Assembly: GCA_026214975.1 (NCBI GenBank)
Contig: CM047815.1
Coordinates: forward strand, 82,356,800 to 82,420,799
From: Gentiana macrophylla
Taxonomy: Eukaryota > Streptophyta > Magnoliopsida > Gentianales > Gentianaceae
DNA: 64,000 nt
Reading direction: 5' to 3'
Part shown: positions 47,697-58,394 of the stretch, piece by piece
Numbering within the stretch: the first letter of the stretch is position 1
How the letters are laid out: each line of letters begins with the position of its first letter
Notes under the pieces: generated by a model
Told to the model about the DNA's origin: nothing
The model's input: only the letters and a program-made list of their open reading frames with translations
Databases searched by the model: none
Translations under genes and position numbers: made by a program

Positions 47697-48300
47697 ATGC
47701 AATCGGTATCCTCTCTCTCCCGCAAGTAAGGCCAATACTTAGATGTGTGCCCCTGACTTTCTTTTCAGTGAGGCCGGTGTTGGTTTACTTTCTCCATTGT
47801 TGTGATTAGTTAAAACATTGGTAAAATTTATTTTGCAAGAACAATTTGAATGTTTTTTTTTTTTTTTCTTTTCTTTTTTCACATATATATTTACACTAGA
47901 TTTAAGTTATTTATGGCAGTTAATTTTATGCTAGTTCCCAATGTGATCATAAGTTTGTTAAGGTTTGGATGTTGTTAGCGATCACGAATGTTTTCAAGTA
48001 TTTAAGGTACCCAAACTTTAGTCGCTGTTGACGCTGATAATATCAGGTATTGTATTTAGCAGATTCTGTGCATTTTTATCCGATTGTGGACCATCTGCTG
48101 CATTTTCATTGGCTGGTTTTCACAGCCTTAGGCACATGTTGGTTTTTGCTCGTTATAGGACATGACCAAACACCTCACAACACGAGCTGACTCGATATAA
48201 TATGACCTTTCAAGAACATATACATACCCAAAAAAAAAGAAAACAATATGTTACACGTACATGTGAACTTTCAAGAAAGTAACGTGATATAATCTTTTGT
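47697..48300. other. Convergent intergenic region between the PPR and eEF1B genes
   Basis: It should contain the two 3' ends. A T/C run lies at 47851-47880. No other gene is seen. The repeat-like ctcgttataggacatgacc at about 48149 is unremarkable. Confidence 0.4.
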
Positions 48301-48595
48301 TAGATAATGTTAGAAGCGGTTTTTTTTTTTATTTTAATTGGTTAATGATTTAGTAGTGACAGTGAGACAGAGGAGTAGAACATATCAAACATGTAGAACC
48401 GGAGATAAAAGGAAACAAGTCTATTCATTCTTCACTTCCATTAAAACAGGAAACAAAAATGATCCTCAAAAGAAAAACATCCCCATATTCGGTTTACACT
48501 CAAAACACTACAAGGCCTGAAAATTCAACATGGTGTGAAATATAGCTTCAGTCCAGGTCCCCTGAAAAACGACTTGACAAACCCCAACACAGCAT

Positions 48596-50340
48596 TTCTG
48601 CAACAAAAGTAGAAAAAAAAATCATCGTTATTAAAGCCTCTTACTATTCTTCTGCATATGGAAATTCTGCAGCAAAAGCGACTACAGATAAAATGCCGGT
48701 TGCTTCAACCAAAAAATGACAAAGCAAATAGGATATTGATGAAGCAATAATTAACACTTACAAATCTTGTTGAAAGCAACAATATCGCAGCTCTGGACAT
48801 ATTCATTGATCGGTTCTGCTGTCAGAACATCTTCAACGAGGTCATCAACTGACACGAGATCGTCCACAATGCTAAGCATGATCTGCAATTTCTTTATGCC
48901 ATATCCAACAGCAACAAGCTTGGCTGCACACACAAAATATATATATATGTTTGAAACCAGTATCCATCTAAATGATAATTGTCTACTTCTCTTTCTTTGC
49001 CCCTTTCTTGTTTGCAAGAGAGGAGGGCAGGGAGGAGACAAAGAAAAAATACATCTCAGATAAGAAAATCATCAATAAGTGATGTAGTAACGTACATGCT
49101 CCCCAAAATAAGCCTTCCATCTGTACACTTCGAACAGCTTCCTCGAGCTTCTTCATATCCGTCTCATCGTCCCATGGCTTAACATCCAATAGGACAGAAG
49201 ACTTTCCAGCTAAAAATACAATTACAAAAGCATAATTAATGGCACGTATGAAAGGGATAGAGGGTAAAAGCAGTTTCCAGACACTTGAAGCTGTGCATTG
49301 CCGCATTTTAAATTTGTAAGAAAAAGTAACAACTACCAATTCGGATATCAGCAAAATCTTATTACACTTTCACACTTATCATGGCACGAAGATCATAACC
49401 ACACAACTTTCTTTACACACTAGGCACGATGACGCATTCACTTGAGCAATGCACTTAATTACAATGGATTATGAGTATTGGTGGGCACTTACATTCCTTC
49501 TTTTTGCCAGAGGCCTTTGCAGCAGCAGCACGCTCTTCAGCAGCCTTCTTTTCCTCCTCTGTTTCCTCACCAAACAGGTCCACATCATCATCATCGTCAT
49601 CCTCAGCAGCAGCGGCCTGAAAACAAACCAGGAGTACATATCAACCACATATTTCAGAAAACGAAAATGGTTTAGAAAATAAGCAAACACCAAGTAGGCA
49701 CGGAAAGAAGACAAGAGAGCATTGAATGTTCCCCAAAAAAAAGAAAAGGAAAAGCAACCAAACTAAAGAATCCGACACAAAACAATTGACAGAAAACTGC
49801 CGGATGGCTAGGCAAAAGACAAGACCTTTGTATCAGCAGGAGGTGGAGTAGCAACAGACTCAACCGACCCAGATCCTTCAACAACTACACCAGAACCATC
49901 GCCTGATACACCACTGCAAATATAATTATAGCCACATGTCAGGTAACATTAAAAACCGCAATAACCTTTAAGATTCCAAAACAACAAAACAAAAACTGTT
50001 TCAAGATTAAGCATGAAAATATTTCCAAAACTGTTTGATCCGAGTAAAAAGAAACGTACGAGATCCTAAGAAGTGCATCAATATGTTTGTACCAACGAGA
50101 TGCATTCACATATTCATCAGAGGGAGGCTTTGAGAGAGATGAGTACACTGTAACATCATCCTTGAAGCCTGGTACCTGCGGAAGGAAGAAGTTCAAGCAA
50201 TATTCATTGACAAACGACCAAATAAATTACTGATTAACAATGTCCAAAACTCACCCCGTTATGTAACTGCGAGTAAGAAGGTATTCATCAAGCTTCTTGA
50301 GACCCGCATCTGAGCCAAGGTTATTGAAAACAACAGCCAT
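48596..50340 (-). CDS. eEF1Bb: Translation elongation factor eEF1B beta (guanine-nucleotide exchange subunit), 7 exons, one apparent frameshift
   Basis: It exchanges GDP for GTP on eEF1A in the cytosol. Minus-strand exons: 50340-50255, 50175-50060, 49913-49826, 49616-49493, 49209-49096, 48923-48762, and from 48597. The N-terminus is [20 protein letters not shown], a GST-C-like domain. Then come [15 protein letters not shown], an acidic linker ([20 protein letters not shown]) and the catalytic EF1-GNE domain ([40 protein letters not shown]), ending [14 protein letters not shown]. The stop codon is split across the last splice (t, then aa at 48597-48596). In exon 2 the conserved GYQASKDD is read from gcttcaaggat, one base short, which would cause a premature stop. 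All other joins keep phase. Either this copy is damaged or a base is missing from the assembly. Confidence 0.88.
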
Positions 50341-50349
50341 CTCAAGACT

Positions 50350-51075
50350 ACCAAGAACAACAGGAAGGACAAGGTCAATTTTCAGTACATGGCATAAACT
50401 AAATCAGATCTAAGAGAAAAATCAATCTAAAGCAAAGGTGTAACGCTCACTGCCATACGTTGTCATCAATAAAACTATAGCAGCAAAACAACATCAAACA
50501 AGTAAACACCCAGACATAGGACAGCACAAATTGAATGAAATGCACACAAGCAAGTGTTATTCCTACAGGTGAAAGTCGTCTATAAAAAAAGTTTTACCTA
50601 TATAGGAAAAAATTTAAGGAAATAACCCAAATCCACGTTAGAGATTTAAAATTAGCACAAAATCTGAACAGAAACATGTGTTAATTCATCAAGAGGAACT
50701 ACAACACAAAACGCATACACAAACCAAAATCAACCCAATAATAGCACCATAGAAAACACAGAATCATATCACTGTTTTGTTAGGAGATGGATGATATTTG
50801 CACAAAAAAACACCAAAAGTAGTCCCGAATCACCTATAAATCGAAATATCAAAAAAATTGCAGAATCTGTAGAACAAAGAGACATACACTTACGTCAGGA
50901 TCGCTAAGCCAAAAAAAAATTGAAATAATATACAAGCACTAAGATTTTGATGCTTAGTAAATGCAGAAAAGAGATCGGGTATGAGAAATACAAAAGCATA
51001 CCGAATGGTAGGATTCAGTACAGATCGAGGAAGAAGTGTGAAACAAAGAGCAGTTATGCGATGCAGGTTTAGGTT
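50350..51075 (-). other. eEF1Bb: 5' UTR intron and first non-coding exon of the eEF1B beta gene
   Basis: On the minus strand a short leader (about 51070-51003) ends taccattcg before the donor gtatgctttt. The interval down to 50350 has no coding content and is intron-like. A leader intron just before the ATG is common in plant translation-factor genes. Confidence 0.5.
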
Positions 51076-51240
51076 CTAGGGTTTCTTTTTGCTTTTATAG
51101 CAGAAACGTGGTTTAAAGGGATAATTCTGTGTATATCTGGGCCAGATAAAATAGGTTTAAAGGGATAATTCTGTTTACATCTGCGCCAGATAAAATATGC
51201 GCGATTAGACAATGGCCCAGATAAATATGGCCCAATTTTT
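51076..51240 (-). promoter_or_regulatory. eEF1Bb: eEF1B beta promoter: TATA box, telo-box and site II motifs
   Basis: On the minus strand ctataaaagc lies at 51100-51091 and the telo-box aaaccctag at 51084-51076. TGGGCC-type site II motifs occur at 51138-51143, 51214-51219 and 51229-51234 (counting both strands). The telo-box plus site II combination is characteristic of plant genes for ribosomal proteins and translation factors, and it fits the gene downstream. Confidence 0.75.
51110..51197. repeat. 44-bp tandem duplication in the eEF1B promoter
   Basis: The unit ggtttaaagggataattctg to gccagataaaata occurs at 51110-51153 and 51154-51197. The site II core is intact in the first copy (tctgggcc) and lost in the second (tctgcgcc). 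Confidence 0.85.
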
Positions 51241-51249
51241 ATTTAGGAA

Positions 51250-51690
51250 AAAAAAAAAAAAAAAAAAAGAGGAAATGCTCAAGACAACACTTTTTTCCGG
51301 TGGTTTCTTCAGGCAACACACTATTATTTCGGAAAAACAACAATTTTTTTATTATTTTATTACTTCAAACAGCACATAAACAAGAAATGTACTTCTTATA
51401 CAATTGTTAAAAAATACAATTAAGTATTTTGTTAAAAAAATTCAACAATATAATCATGGCTTTCATTTAAAAGCGACTTTATTAACCTCTCTTCATTTAA
51501 AAGGCTTCTTCATCTAAAAACCCTTCATTTTACACACAAAATCAAACCCTTTTAACTGTAATCCACTCCAAAAAAAAGTTCTTTAACAGTAATCATCACC
51601 TGCAAGACTCCTTTTAAATGATTATCCCTATAATCAATCCATCCCCTCAAATTAACTAACCACCCTCTTCCCCTTCTTCACATTTCATAC
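51250..51690. other. AT-rich spacer
   Basis: An A run at 51248-51268, then AT-rich sequence with several ttcatttaaaa-type words around 51465-51530. No gene is seen. Confidence 0.45.
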
Positions 51691-51699
51691 AGCAACCCC

Positions 51700-51870
51700 C
51701 CTTTCCCGGCGACCCACCCTCATTTACAGCCCCCCACCATTTTTCCGGCGACCTCCCATTTACACTCCCAAATTTTTCATAAAGCAAAACCCCCCCCTCC
51801 CATTTTTCCGGCGACCCCCGCTTTTCAGGCGTCCCTCCCGGTCATAAACCTCCCCGTTTTTCCGGCGTCC
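51700..51870. repeat. Irregular 'ttttccggcgacc' repeats
   Basis: Five variants of ttttccggcgacc or cggcgtccctc are separated by C-rich text (near 51706, 51740, 51808, 51830 and 51858). The block directly precedes the H3 pseudogene. Confidence 0.6.
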
Positions 51871-51897
51871 CTCTTCAATCTTGTTACTTTGTTCAAA

Positions 51898-52025
51898 ATG
51901 GCTCACACCAAGCAAACTGCAAGGAAATCCACCGGATGAAAAGCCCCAAGAAAGCAGCTCGCAACCACGGCAGCCTGCAATCAGCTCTGGCTACCCACGG
52001 CGGGAAGAAAAAAAAACGCAGCTCC
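51898..52025 (+). pseudogene. Truncated histone H3 pseudogene (N-terminal tail only)
   Basis: ATG at 51898 reads MAHTKQTARKSTG, a stop, then KAPRKQLAT, the H3 tail, with Arg2 changed to His and a TGA where the second tail glycine should be. The following 60 bases still resemble the tail (gcctgcaatcagctctggc for AARKSAPA) with frame changes, ending in an A run. The histone fold is absent. The source of the fragment is unclear; no polyA tail or target duplication is seen. Confidence 0.7.
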
Positions 52026-52029
52026 CACT

Positions 52030-52630
52030 TCCCGCTGCAAATAGCGACTTCTAGTTATTTCAGTTTCTTTTGTTGCTGTTAGTTGTGTTTGTTTTCGCTT
52101 TTTTTTTTTTTGGAGTTTTTTTATACGGAGAATCAGGTATAAGTATAGCTTTGGAATATATCTTTTTTGAGTAACAGGACAGGCACACACTTTTATTGGA
52201 GAAAGAAAATTTTATATTTTTTATAGCTTGAAATACAAACCACAAAAAAAAGTTATAAAAATAAAACGCGCATGTACGACCTGGAGCTTTTGTTTTTCTT
52301 TTTTCTTTTTCCTCTTCGATTTTCAAAAACTCATATATTTTTATCTAGATCTCCAAACGTGAAGAAAAAATTTCACTGATTTTTTTATTTTTTGATGCTC
52401 TTCGTTTTTGATGAGGTGGAAATCATCACGGAGGCTCAGCGGTGTATGATTGATGGATATCTAGCTTATTTGTTGGTGATTATATGGATGGTAGCCGGTA
52501 GGGCACGGCGGCGATAGGAGGAGTGTTTGAGAGAGAGAGTTTCTGCCGAGCTTTGGCCTGCTTTCTATGAGAATGTATCTATCTTTTTCAGGTTACACAA
52601 GCCTTCCTTTTATAGGAGGAGGAAGCTTAG
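52030..52630. other. Spacer without recognised content
   Basis: T/A-rich. No domains are seen on either strand. Confidence 0.4.
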
Positions 52631-53024
52631 GAGCTGATAACGGAAAAATTCACCGTTATTTTTATAACTTTTCAACCCACTTTTGATATCATTTCGAGTA
52701 TTTTTATATCAGTTCGAGTCATTAATTCCTATGTTTCATCTAAATATGTTAGTAGTAGTTATTATATAAAATATCGTATTTTTAGCGTGTTTTATAGTTT
52801 TGTACCGGTTTAAGAACCTGCATTGTGTAAATGTCGGATTTACGTTTGGTATTTTGGTGGTTTATTGCGAATTTTAGGTTAACCAAAATCCCGAGTAACG
52901 ACACGCTTTGAGGCCTAAAAGAGGTGTTTTTAGGGATATAAGATCGCGCCATGCCTTTAAAAAGGTCGAGTGGATCACTGGTTCAGAAATGTCACTAACG
53001 ATTTATATCTTCGATTTAACTAAC

Positions 53025-53490
53025 TAATGGCCCATTAAAACGGCATTTTCTGAAGAGGTGGCCTTAATGAAAGTTGTAGATCTTTGATAGAGCTTTCCAA
53101 CGCATTTTGAATCATGTTAATTGGAGGTCTACAACTCAAGTTATGACCAAGTGGCTAATCGATTCGTAATAAGAAAAACCCCAAAACGACACGACATACG
53201 AATGGCTCATCAAAACGGGTTTTCTGAAAAAGAATCTTTCATGAAAGTTGTATATCTTCAAGAAAGATTTCCAATGGATTTTGAATCAAGTCAATCGGAT
53301 TTCTACAACTCAAATGGTGGTCAAGTGGCTAATCGATTTGTAGATAGGAAAATGTCGCGAAACGACACGTAATGGGAATGGCCCATCAAAACGACGTTTT
53401 CTGAAGAAGAGTCCTTCATGAAAGTTGAAGAAATTTTCGAGAGCTTAATTTTGACGTTTGAATCATAATTATTGGAGGCCTACAACTCAA
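53025..53490. repeat. Tandem repeat, period about 175 bp, three units
   Basis: The words cccatcaaaacg, ttttctgaagaag, catgaaagttg, ttttgaatca and tctacaactcaa recur. The aligned phrases start at 53031, 53207 and 53381. The forward reading frame through units 1 and 2 is a repeat artefact. Confidence 0.85.
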
Positions 53491-53818
53491 GATATTAATT
53501 TTAGAAGTTTAATATATAATTATATATAAATTTTCCCGTGATGCGTGGCTGCATGTTATCTGCAATGATTAGTGATGATGATCTCGGATCGATCCGCACC
53601 AATCCGGATCGATCCGCCCCAAAATATTTCCTATATATATCGAGAGCATCAGCAGCTTCTTCGCCCTCTTTTTCCTTCATCTTTTCTTTCTTTTAATTAT
53701 GGAAACAAATTAGATATATATGTCGTTATAACGTCGATTGTAATAACCCGATTAGTTATCGCTTTTAATATAATTTCGCTTTCCGTCTTTTATTGCTTTC
53801 TTTTACTTTTATGCAATT

Positions 53819-53906
53819 AGTATAAATATATATATATACGTATACTATATATATATCTATATCTATATATATCTATATATATATCTATACGTATATCTAT
53901 ATAAAT
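53819..53906. repeat. TATATC/TA microsatellite
   Basis: A mixed run of tatatatc and acgtatact units. Confidence 0.85.
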
Positions 53907-55338
53907 TTGTAGTTATCTTTTTCGTTTTGTTTTCTTTCGTTTTGTTATTTTCGTTGTTATTTTCAAGTTAATATGAGTAGTTAAACTAAACATAGCCGAA
54001 TTATGTGAAAACGGGTAAAATTAACCCCTGGAGACGAGATGGGAGTTGTGTGCGCGTAATTAAACGTTCGTATGATAAACTCATGTTTTAAAACCCGCTT
54101 TGATCATTTTCCTAACTTTGAATAAAATTGACAACTTTGTTCACGGTTACATCGAGCTTATAAATGTATTTTGTGGTGAGATGTGAGATATGGATATCAC
54201 TAATCATAGTCCCGATTGTTAGATTGACAATCTAAGTGATGATCCTGACTATGCCTAAGTGAAATTCTTATTTTTACGAGATGTGCGAAACATGTTTTAA
54301 AATCACTAAACCATAGTCTTAATCGTTAGATTGGCAACCTAAGTGATACGTTAAAATTATGTTTTAGTGAGGTTTTTCAACGGCTTTTTATTCCGGTCAA
54401 CCATGTTAGCGAGTTAGCTCTCTCAAAGGAGGGTTAATAAACCTAGTGTGGGGTTAAGTGAGAGCTATTCGAGATCTTAACGCAAGAATAAAGAGTTAAC
54501 ACCCGTGAATGTCATATGAATCGAATCGATAAAACACACTCCTTATCAAGTTTTTCCCGTGGGGAGATAACTCTGTTGGATCATGGCTCGGCTATGCTTT
54601 TTAATCACCTAGTTAATCTCGTTAGTTAAAATTTATTTTTCGCATTAGTATAAAAACTCCACCTAAAACTTTGATCGCCTAGACTAAGTTCGACGTTCAT
54701 TTTGGTACTCACAACCACATTTCTCTTGGGACGACCTCGCACTCTCGTAGCTATCCTAGCAATCGACCCGGTACTCGCCGAGTTAGAGAGTTAGTTTACC
54801 CACGGTTTTATGTAGTCTTTATAAATGTATTTGTAGTGGGTGAATTTTTCGCTCATCGTGAGCTAAGTAAAGGGCGATGTGTGTTATGACAAATGACTTA
54901 GTGATTAAGTAAACTTAGTAGCTAAGCAAACTAAATATCCGGACCGAAAGTGGGTAGAATATCTTGGTGGCGACCTCTTAGGATCGTATAGGTCGCAGGA
55001 TTTGTTGTCATGTCTTACTCTTGCTCCTTGCTGCTTCTCATCAAGTCTTGTGCGGCCTCTTAAGGACCTTTGTCCAAGGTCGCAGGTCGGCCCTCTGGTC
55101 CAGCCGCGCTCTGGGCGGGGTCCGACAACAGCGACCTCGACTTGGTTGGTTGGCAATGCCGACGCCGTGGTCGCGGACCTTTATCTGGTCCGGTTGTTCA
55201 GATAAGCTATTTCCGGGACTCAAAGGTGGCTATACCATTTGTACGCATCAATGGCCCCCTACTCCATGTCTTGAGCATTTTTCGTAGAAATGTTAAGCGT
55301 GGAGTAAAGTGAGCTCAAGGATTATACCGTCTATTGGT

Positions 55339-55520
55339 GACCTCGTCGTCTGATGCGACTTGTTCACTTAGGACCGTGCTTTTAAAGCGAGCGGCCTCGA
55401 AGCAACTTTGGGTCTGTTTGCGACCTCGTCGTCTGATGCGACTCGTTCACTTAGGACCGTGATTTTAAAGAGAGCGGCCTCGAAGCAACTTTGGGTCTGT
55501 TTGCGACCTCGCTCTTGGCG
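55339..55520. repeat. 83-bp tandem duplication 'gacctcgtcgtctgatgcgac'
   Basis: Two nearly identical units start at 55339 and 55422; a third partial start is at 55504. The unit includes cacttaggaccgtg and gcggcctcgaagcaacttt. It lies between the putative primer site and the extra ORF. Confidence 0.8.
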
Positions 55521-55793
55521 AAGCGATCTATCCGTCCATGGGTTAGTGGGGCAATTTAACCGTCAGATCGTGGCTGGCGTCAGCTCTCTTGGTAACTGTA
55601 AGTGCGTGGGTACTGAGGCTGTCTTGGTAACTGCCCAAATATGTGGGCGGATAACGGCCGAGTAATTGATTACGTGGGCATTGATGATCGTGCTTTAATG
55701 ATGACGGTTTTTGAATTTTGAAAACTGAAAAGGCCTCGCAAACCTGGACCATTAGATGGCTGGCTCCCTGGCCGTACGATCAAATTCCCTCTG

Positions 55794-55803
55794 CATATAT
55801 AAG
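55794..55803 (+). promoter_or_regulatory. TATA box upstream of the first extra ORF
   Basis: The string catatataag, followed by a CT-rich leader (ttcgttctttcattcccc), lies about 100 bases before the ORF. It is an unusually plant-gene-like core promoter for the inside of a retroelement. Confidence 0.5.
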
Positions 55804-55902
55804 GCTCTCATCATTCCAACCTTCACACTTTTCGTTCTTTCATTCCCCTTCAACTTTTCCTCTCGCAACTTTGCTTATTACTGAGCGTGCAAGGGTTTTC
55901 CG

Positions 55903-58339
55903 GTGAAGGTTTTGGAGAGGATTTGGTGGTGGTTGAAGCAAGATTGCGGTTTCAGTCTAGGATTTGAAGATTCCGGTCACGAGTTTGAGGATTCTGACGT
56001 GTTCTTCCGGCTGCCTGCTTTAGCCTCTTCCCAGAAACAGGTAAATCCTTCTTCCCTTAGCCTCTTTATTTGTTTTCCTTCCCATATTTTGATTTTTGTA
56101 GCAAATATGTTTCACTCTCCTTTGCTGTGTTCATTCGTATCTGTACTTCCACTTTATTTGCAATTGCTTTCCATTTCTCCTGTAAAAACGGAGGGGAAGG
56201 CGTCGAGATGGGTGCGATCACCTTCCTGGCATAATCCCCGTTATACTAGGTCTGAAACCTCCACCTTTTCCTCTTGTTTTTGCAGGATATCCGACGGAGA
56301 GTATTCTTTTGGGGGGCGACTCCGAAGGGGATCATGAGGCATACGACTACGCATTGGATGGAGGGGAGGATGACCCTTCTAGCCCTGATGTGTCTACCGG
56401 CGACGATCTGCTTGATGAGATAACCGGGAGGGAGGCCGCTGCTCAAGTAGGTGGTGACCCTTTTGGTTTAGATGCTATGTTCCCTGATCCGGCGCTGCGA
56501 CGTAGAAAGGGTCGTAAAGAGATGGCCCGTACTCAAGGGACCAGTACTAGTGAGGCCGGAGGAAGGGAGGTGTCTGATATTGAAGATCAGGCCGCCGAAC
56601 CCAGGTCCAATAGTGTCGTTGTGCATGATGAGGCATTTATTGAGGACGCCGCACTTCACGAGCTCATGGGATCGAGCGAGGACGAGAATGCGCATTTACC
56701 CCGTAAGTTTATCTGGGAGCTTCCAAAGAAACCAAAAAGGAAAAAAGGGACCCCAAAACAATGATTGTTGGTGAAGCGGCGGCGAAGGCAAAAAACCTGA
56801 AACCCAATAATCCGGAGGCGTTAAGGGAGTTTGCCCTTCTGGCTGCGTACGAGAAGGCTCTGAAGGAGGAGTGGGTGATGCTTCGCAACAGTGATGACCT
56901 TAACAAACTTCTCCATCGCCGATACAAGATTGATACAAAAGTCTACATGTTTTCTTTATTTGATTATTCGAAGGAGGAAGATAAGTTTAAACCCGGAGAT
57001 CGCGAGGATTATGTTTGTGCCCGTCGTCCAGACGATACCCTGGTCCTTCACTTCGATCACTTCTACGCGGGGCTCTGACCCATTTTTTGTCAAGATTTAC
57101 GAGCTGATGGGAGCTCTACCCACTGATTTTGCTATTGGGGCCGTTATCCAGATTATGGCCTTCATCGTTATGTGTCGGACGATGAAGAGAGAACCCACCC
57201 TTACCCTGCTGGATCAGTTCCACTTGTTCTACGCGATGGGCCTTCCGGGGCAGATATCACTGAGGACCAAAATGCCTCGCTTGCTCTTTTTGCTACCCAA
57301 TAAAATCCACAGACGGCAAGAGCGGGTGCTTAAAGTGGAATCTAAAGTTGGTTGGACGTTTCCCAAGGCCGCACTACGCAAAAGGAAACCCACTTTTTCA
57401 ATTGGCGAGCCTTTACTCCCCGAGCGTCGTTTCGTAAAAGGGTTGTTGAATCTTATACAGTCTGACGGGGTCGAGCCCTCTTTGAGAAATATGGCCTGGA
57501 TTGATCTTCTTGACGTGGCTCTTCCCTTAGCGCGTATGGCTGGGATAGCGGGCCCAGGTAGAGCGGAGGCCTTAGTTTCCATAGCCCCGGAAGAATGCGA
57601 TCCTGATTGGGTAGGAGATTGCCATTCGGGCAAATGTTTTCCCTCTGAGTGCCTTGTATGTGGAGGCGACCCAAGGAGAAGACCGCATTGTAACTTTTCC
57701 TGTTTTTTATTTCATCACTTTGTAAGCTGTATGGTTTTGTTCCCCCTTTGGACCCGTTTCTAACGAACTCTTTTGTAGGTATGGACGCTAACGAACGCCG
57801 GGCTCAAAGACAGTGGCTCGCTGATGAGAATGCCAAAACTCGACAGGTGACCCTAAAACAGGTCTTGGGGAAGGTACCACGTACTGTGGATGCTTCTGTT
57901 GTAGATGAGGCATACGACCCTAATCAGCAAGGCCGGTAGGGCCCAAAAAAGATCACAGACTGATGTACCTGTTAAAGAGCCTCAAGGCCAAAAGCGATCT
58001 AGAACCGAGAAGGCCAAGACTGCTGGCGGAGCTGACAAAGGCTCTGATCGTTTGGACAAGCGGCCTTCTGAAAAAGGCTTTGAGCGGCCAGAGGTTATTG
58101 CTGAAGAGGTCACAGAGGAGACGGGGGCGTTGCCCTTAGGGACCCTTCCCCGAGGCTATAAAGGGAAAGATGTTGTTTGGTTGGATGCTAATTTCACCCA
58201 AGGCCTCGACATGTCGAAGGCGAGCCAGATCAGGGAGGCAATTGCCGACGTTATTCCTCTGGGGCGCCTAGCCTGGGATTCGCCGCCTGGCGTTCAAGTT
58301 GAGATTGGAAGGAGGATTATTGCACGCGTCGTGGTTTAA
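55903..58339 (+). pseudogene. Retroelement extra ORF, PF04195-like ('transposase, gypsy type'), spliced and broken
   Basis: Open stretches in three frames join into one protein-like sequence. The first is 55903-56040 up to a donor cag/gtaaat. The next starts at 56286 after tttgcag, with an acidic region (GGDSEGDHEAYDYALDGGED), and is frame-broken at about 56735. Then comes MIVGEAAAKAKNLKPN to HFDHFYAGL (57078), frame-broken again. It continues as DPFFVKIYELMGALPTDFAI, IQIMAFIVMC, LLDQFHLFYAM, as in the PF04195 core. A probable intron at 57656-57778 precedes MDANERRAQRQWLADENAKT. The last part, to 58339, is Lys/Glu-rich and reads GYKGKDVVWLDANFTQGLDM. No ATG fits the first exon. The function of this family is unknown. 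Confidence 0.55.
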
Positions 58340-58394
58340 GACGATGCCCCCGCCAAAGATGAAGTCGCTTAATATGTCAAAAGAGTTATTCCCC

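Larger units (their letters stand above)
52634..54955 (+). mobile_element. LTR-like block of a Ty3/gypsy (Tat-type) element
   Basis: It starts tgataacgg. About 2.3 kb of non-coding sequence follows, with 175-bp tandem repeats and pyrimidine/AT runs. It ends just before tggtggcgacctc (54957-54969), which resembles the primer sites of Tat/Ogre-like elements. No matching second LTR is visible, so the borders are inferred. A repeated phrase around cataatcatagtc / gattgttagattg(a/g)caa lies at 54200-54350. Confidence 0.4.

Noticed and set aside
55041..55752. Several short frames on both strands in 55.0-55.75 kb
   Set aside because: They lie in GC-rich tandem-repeat leader sequence with no domain; probably non-coding.
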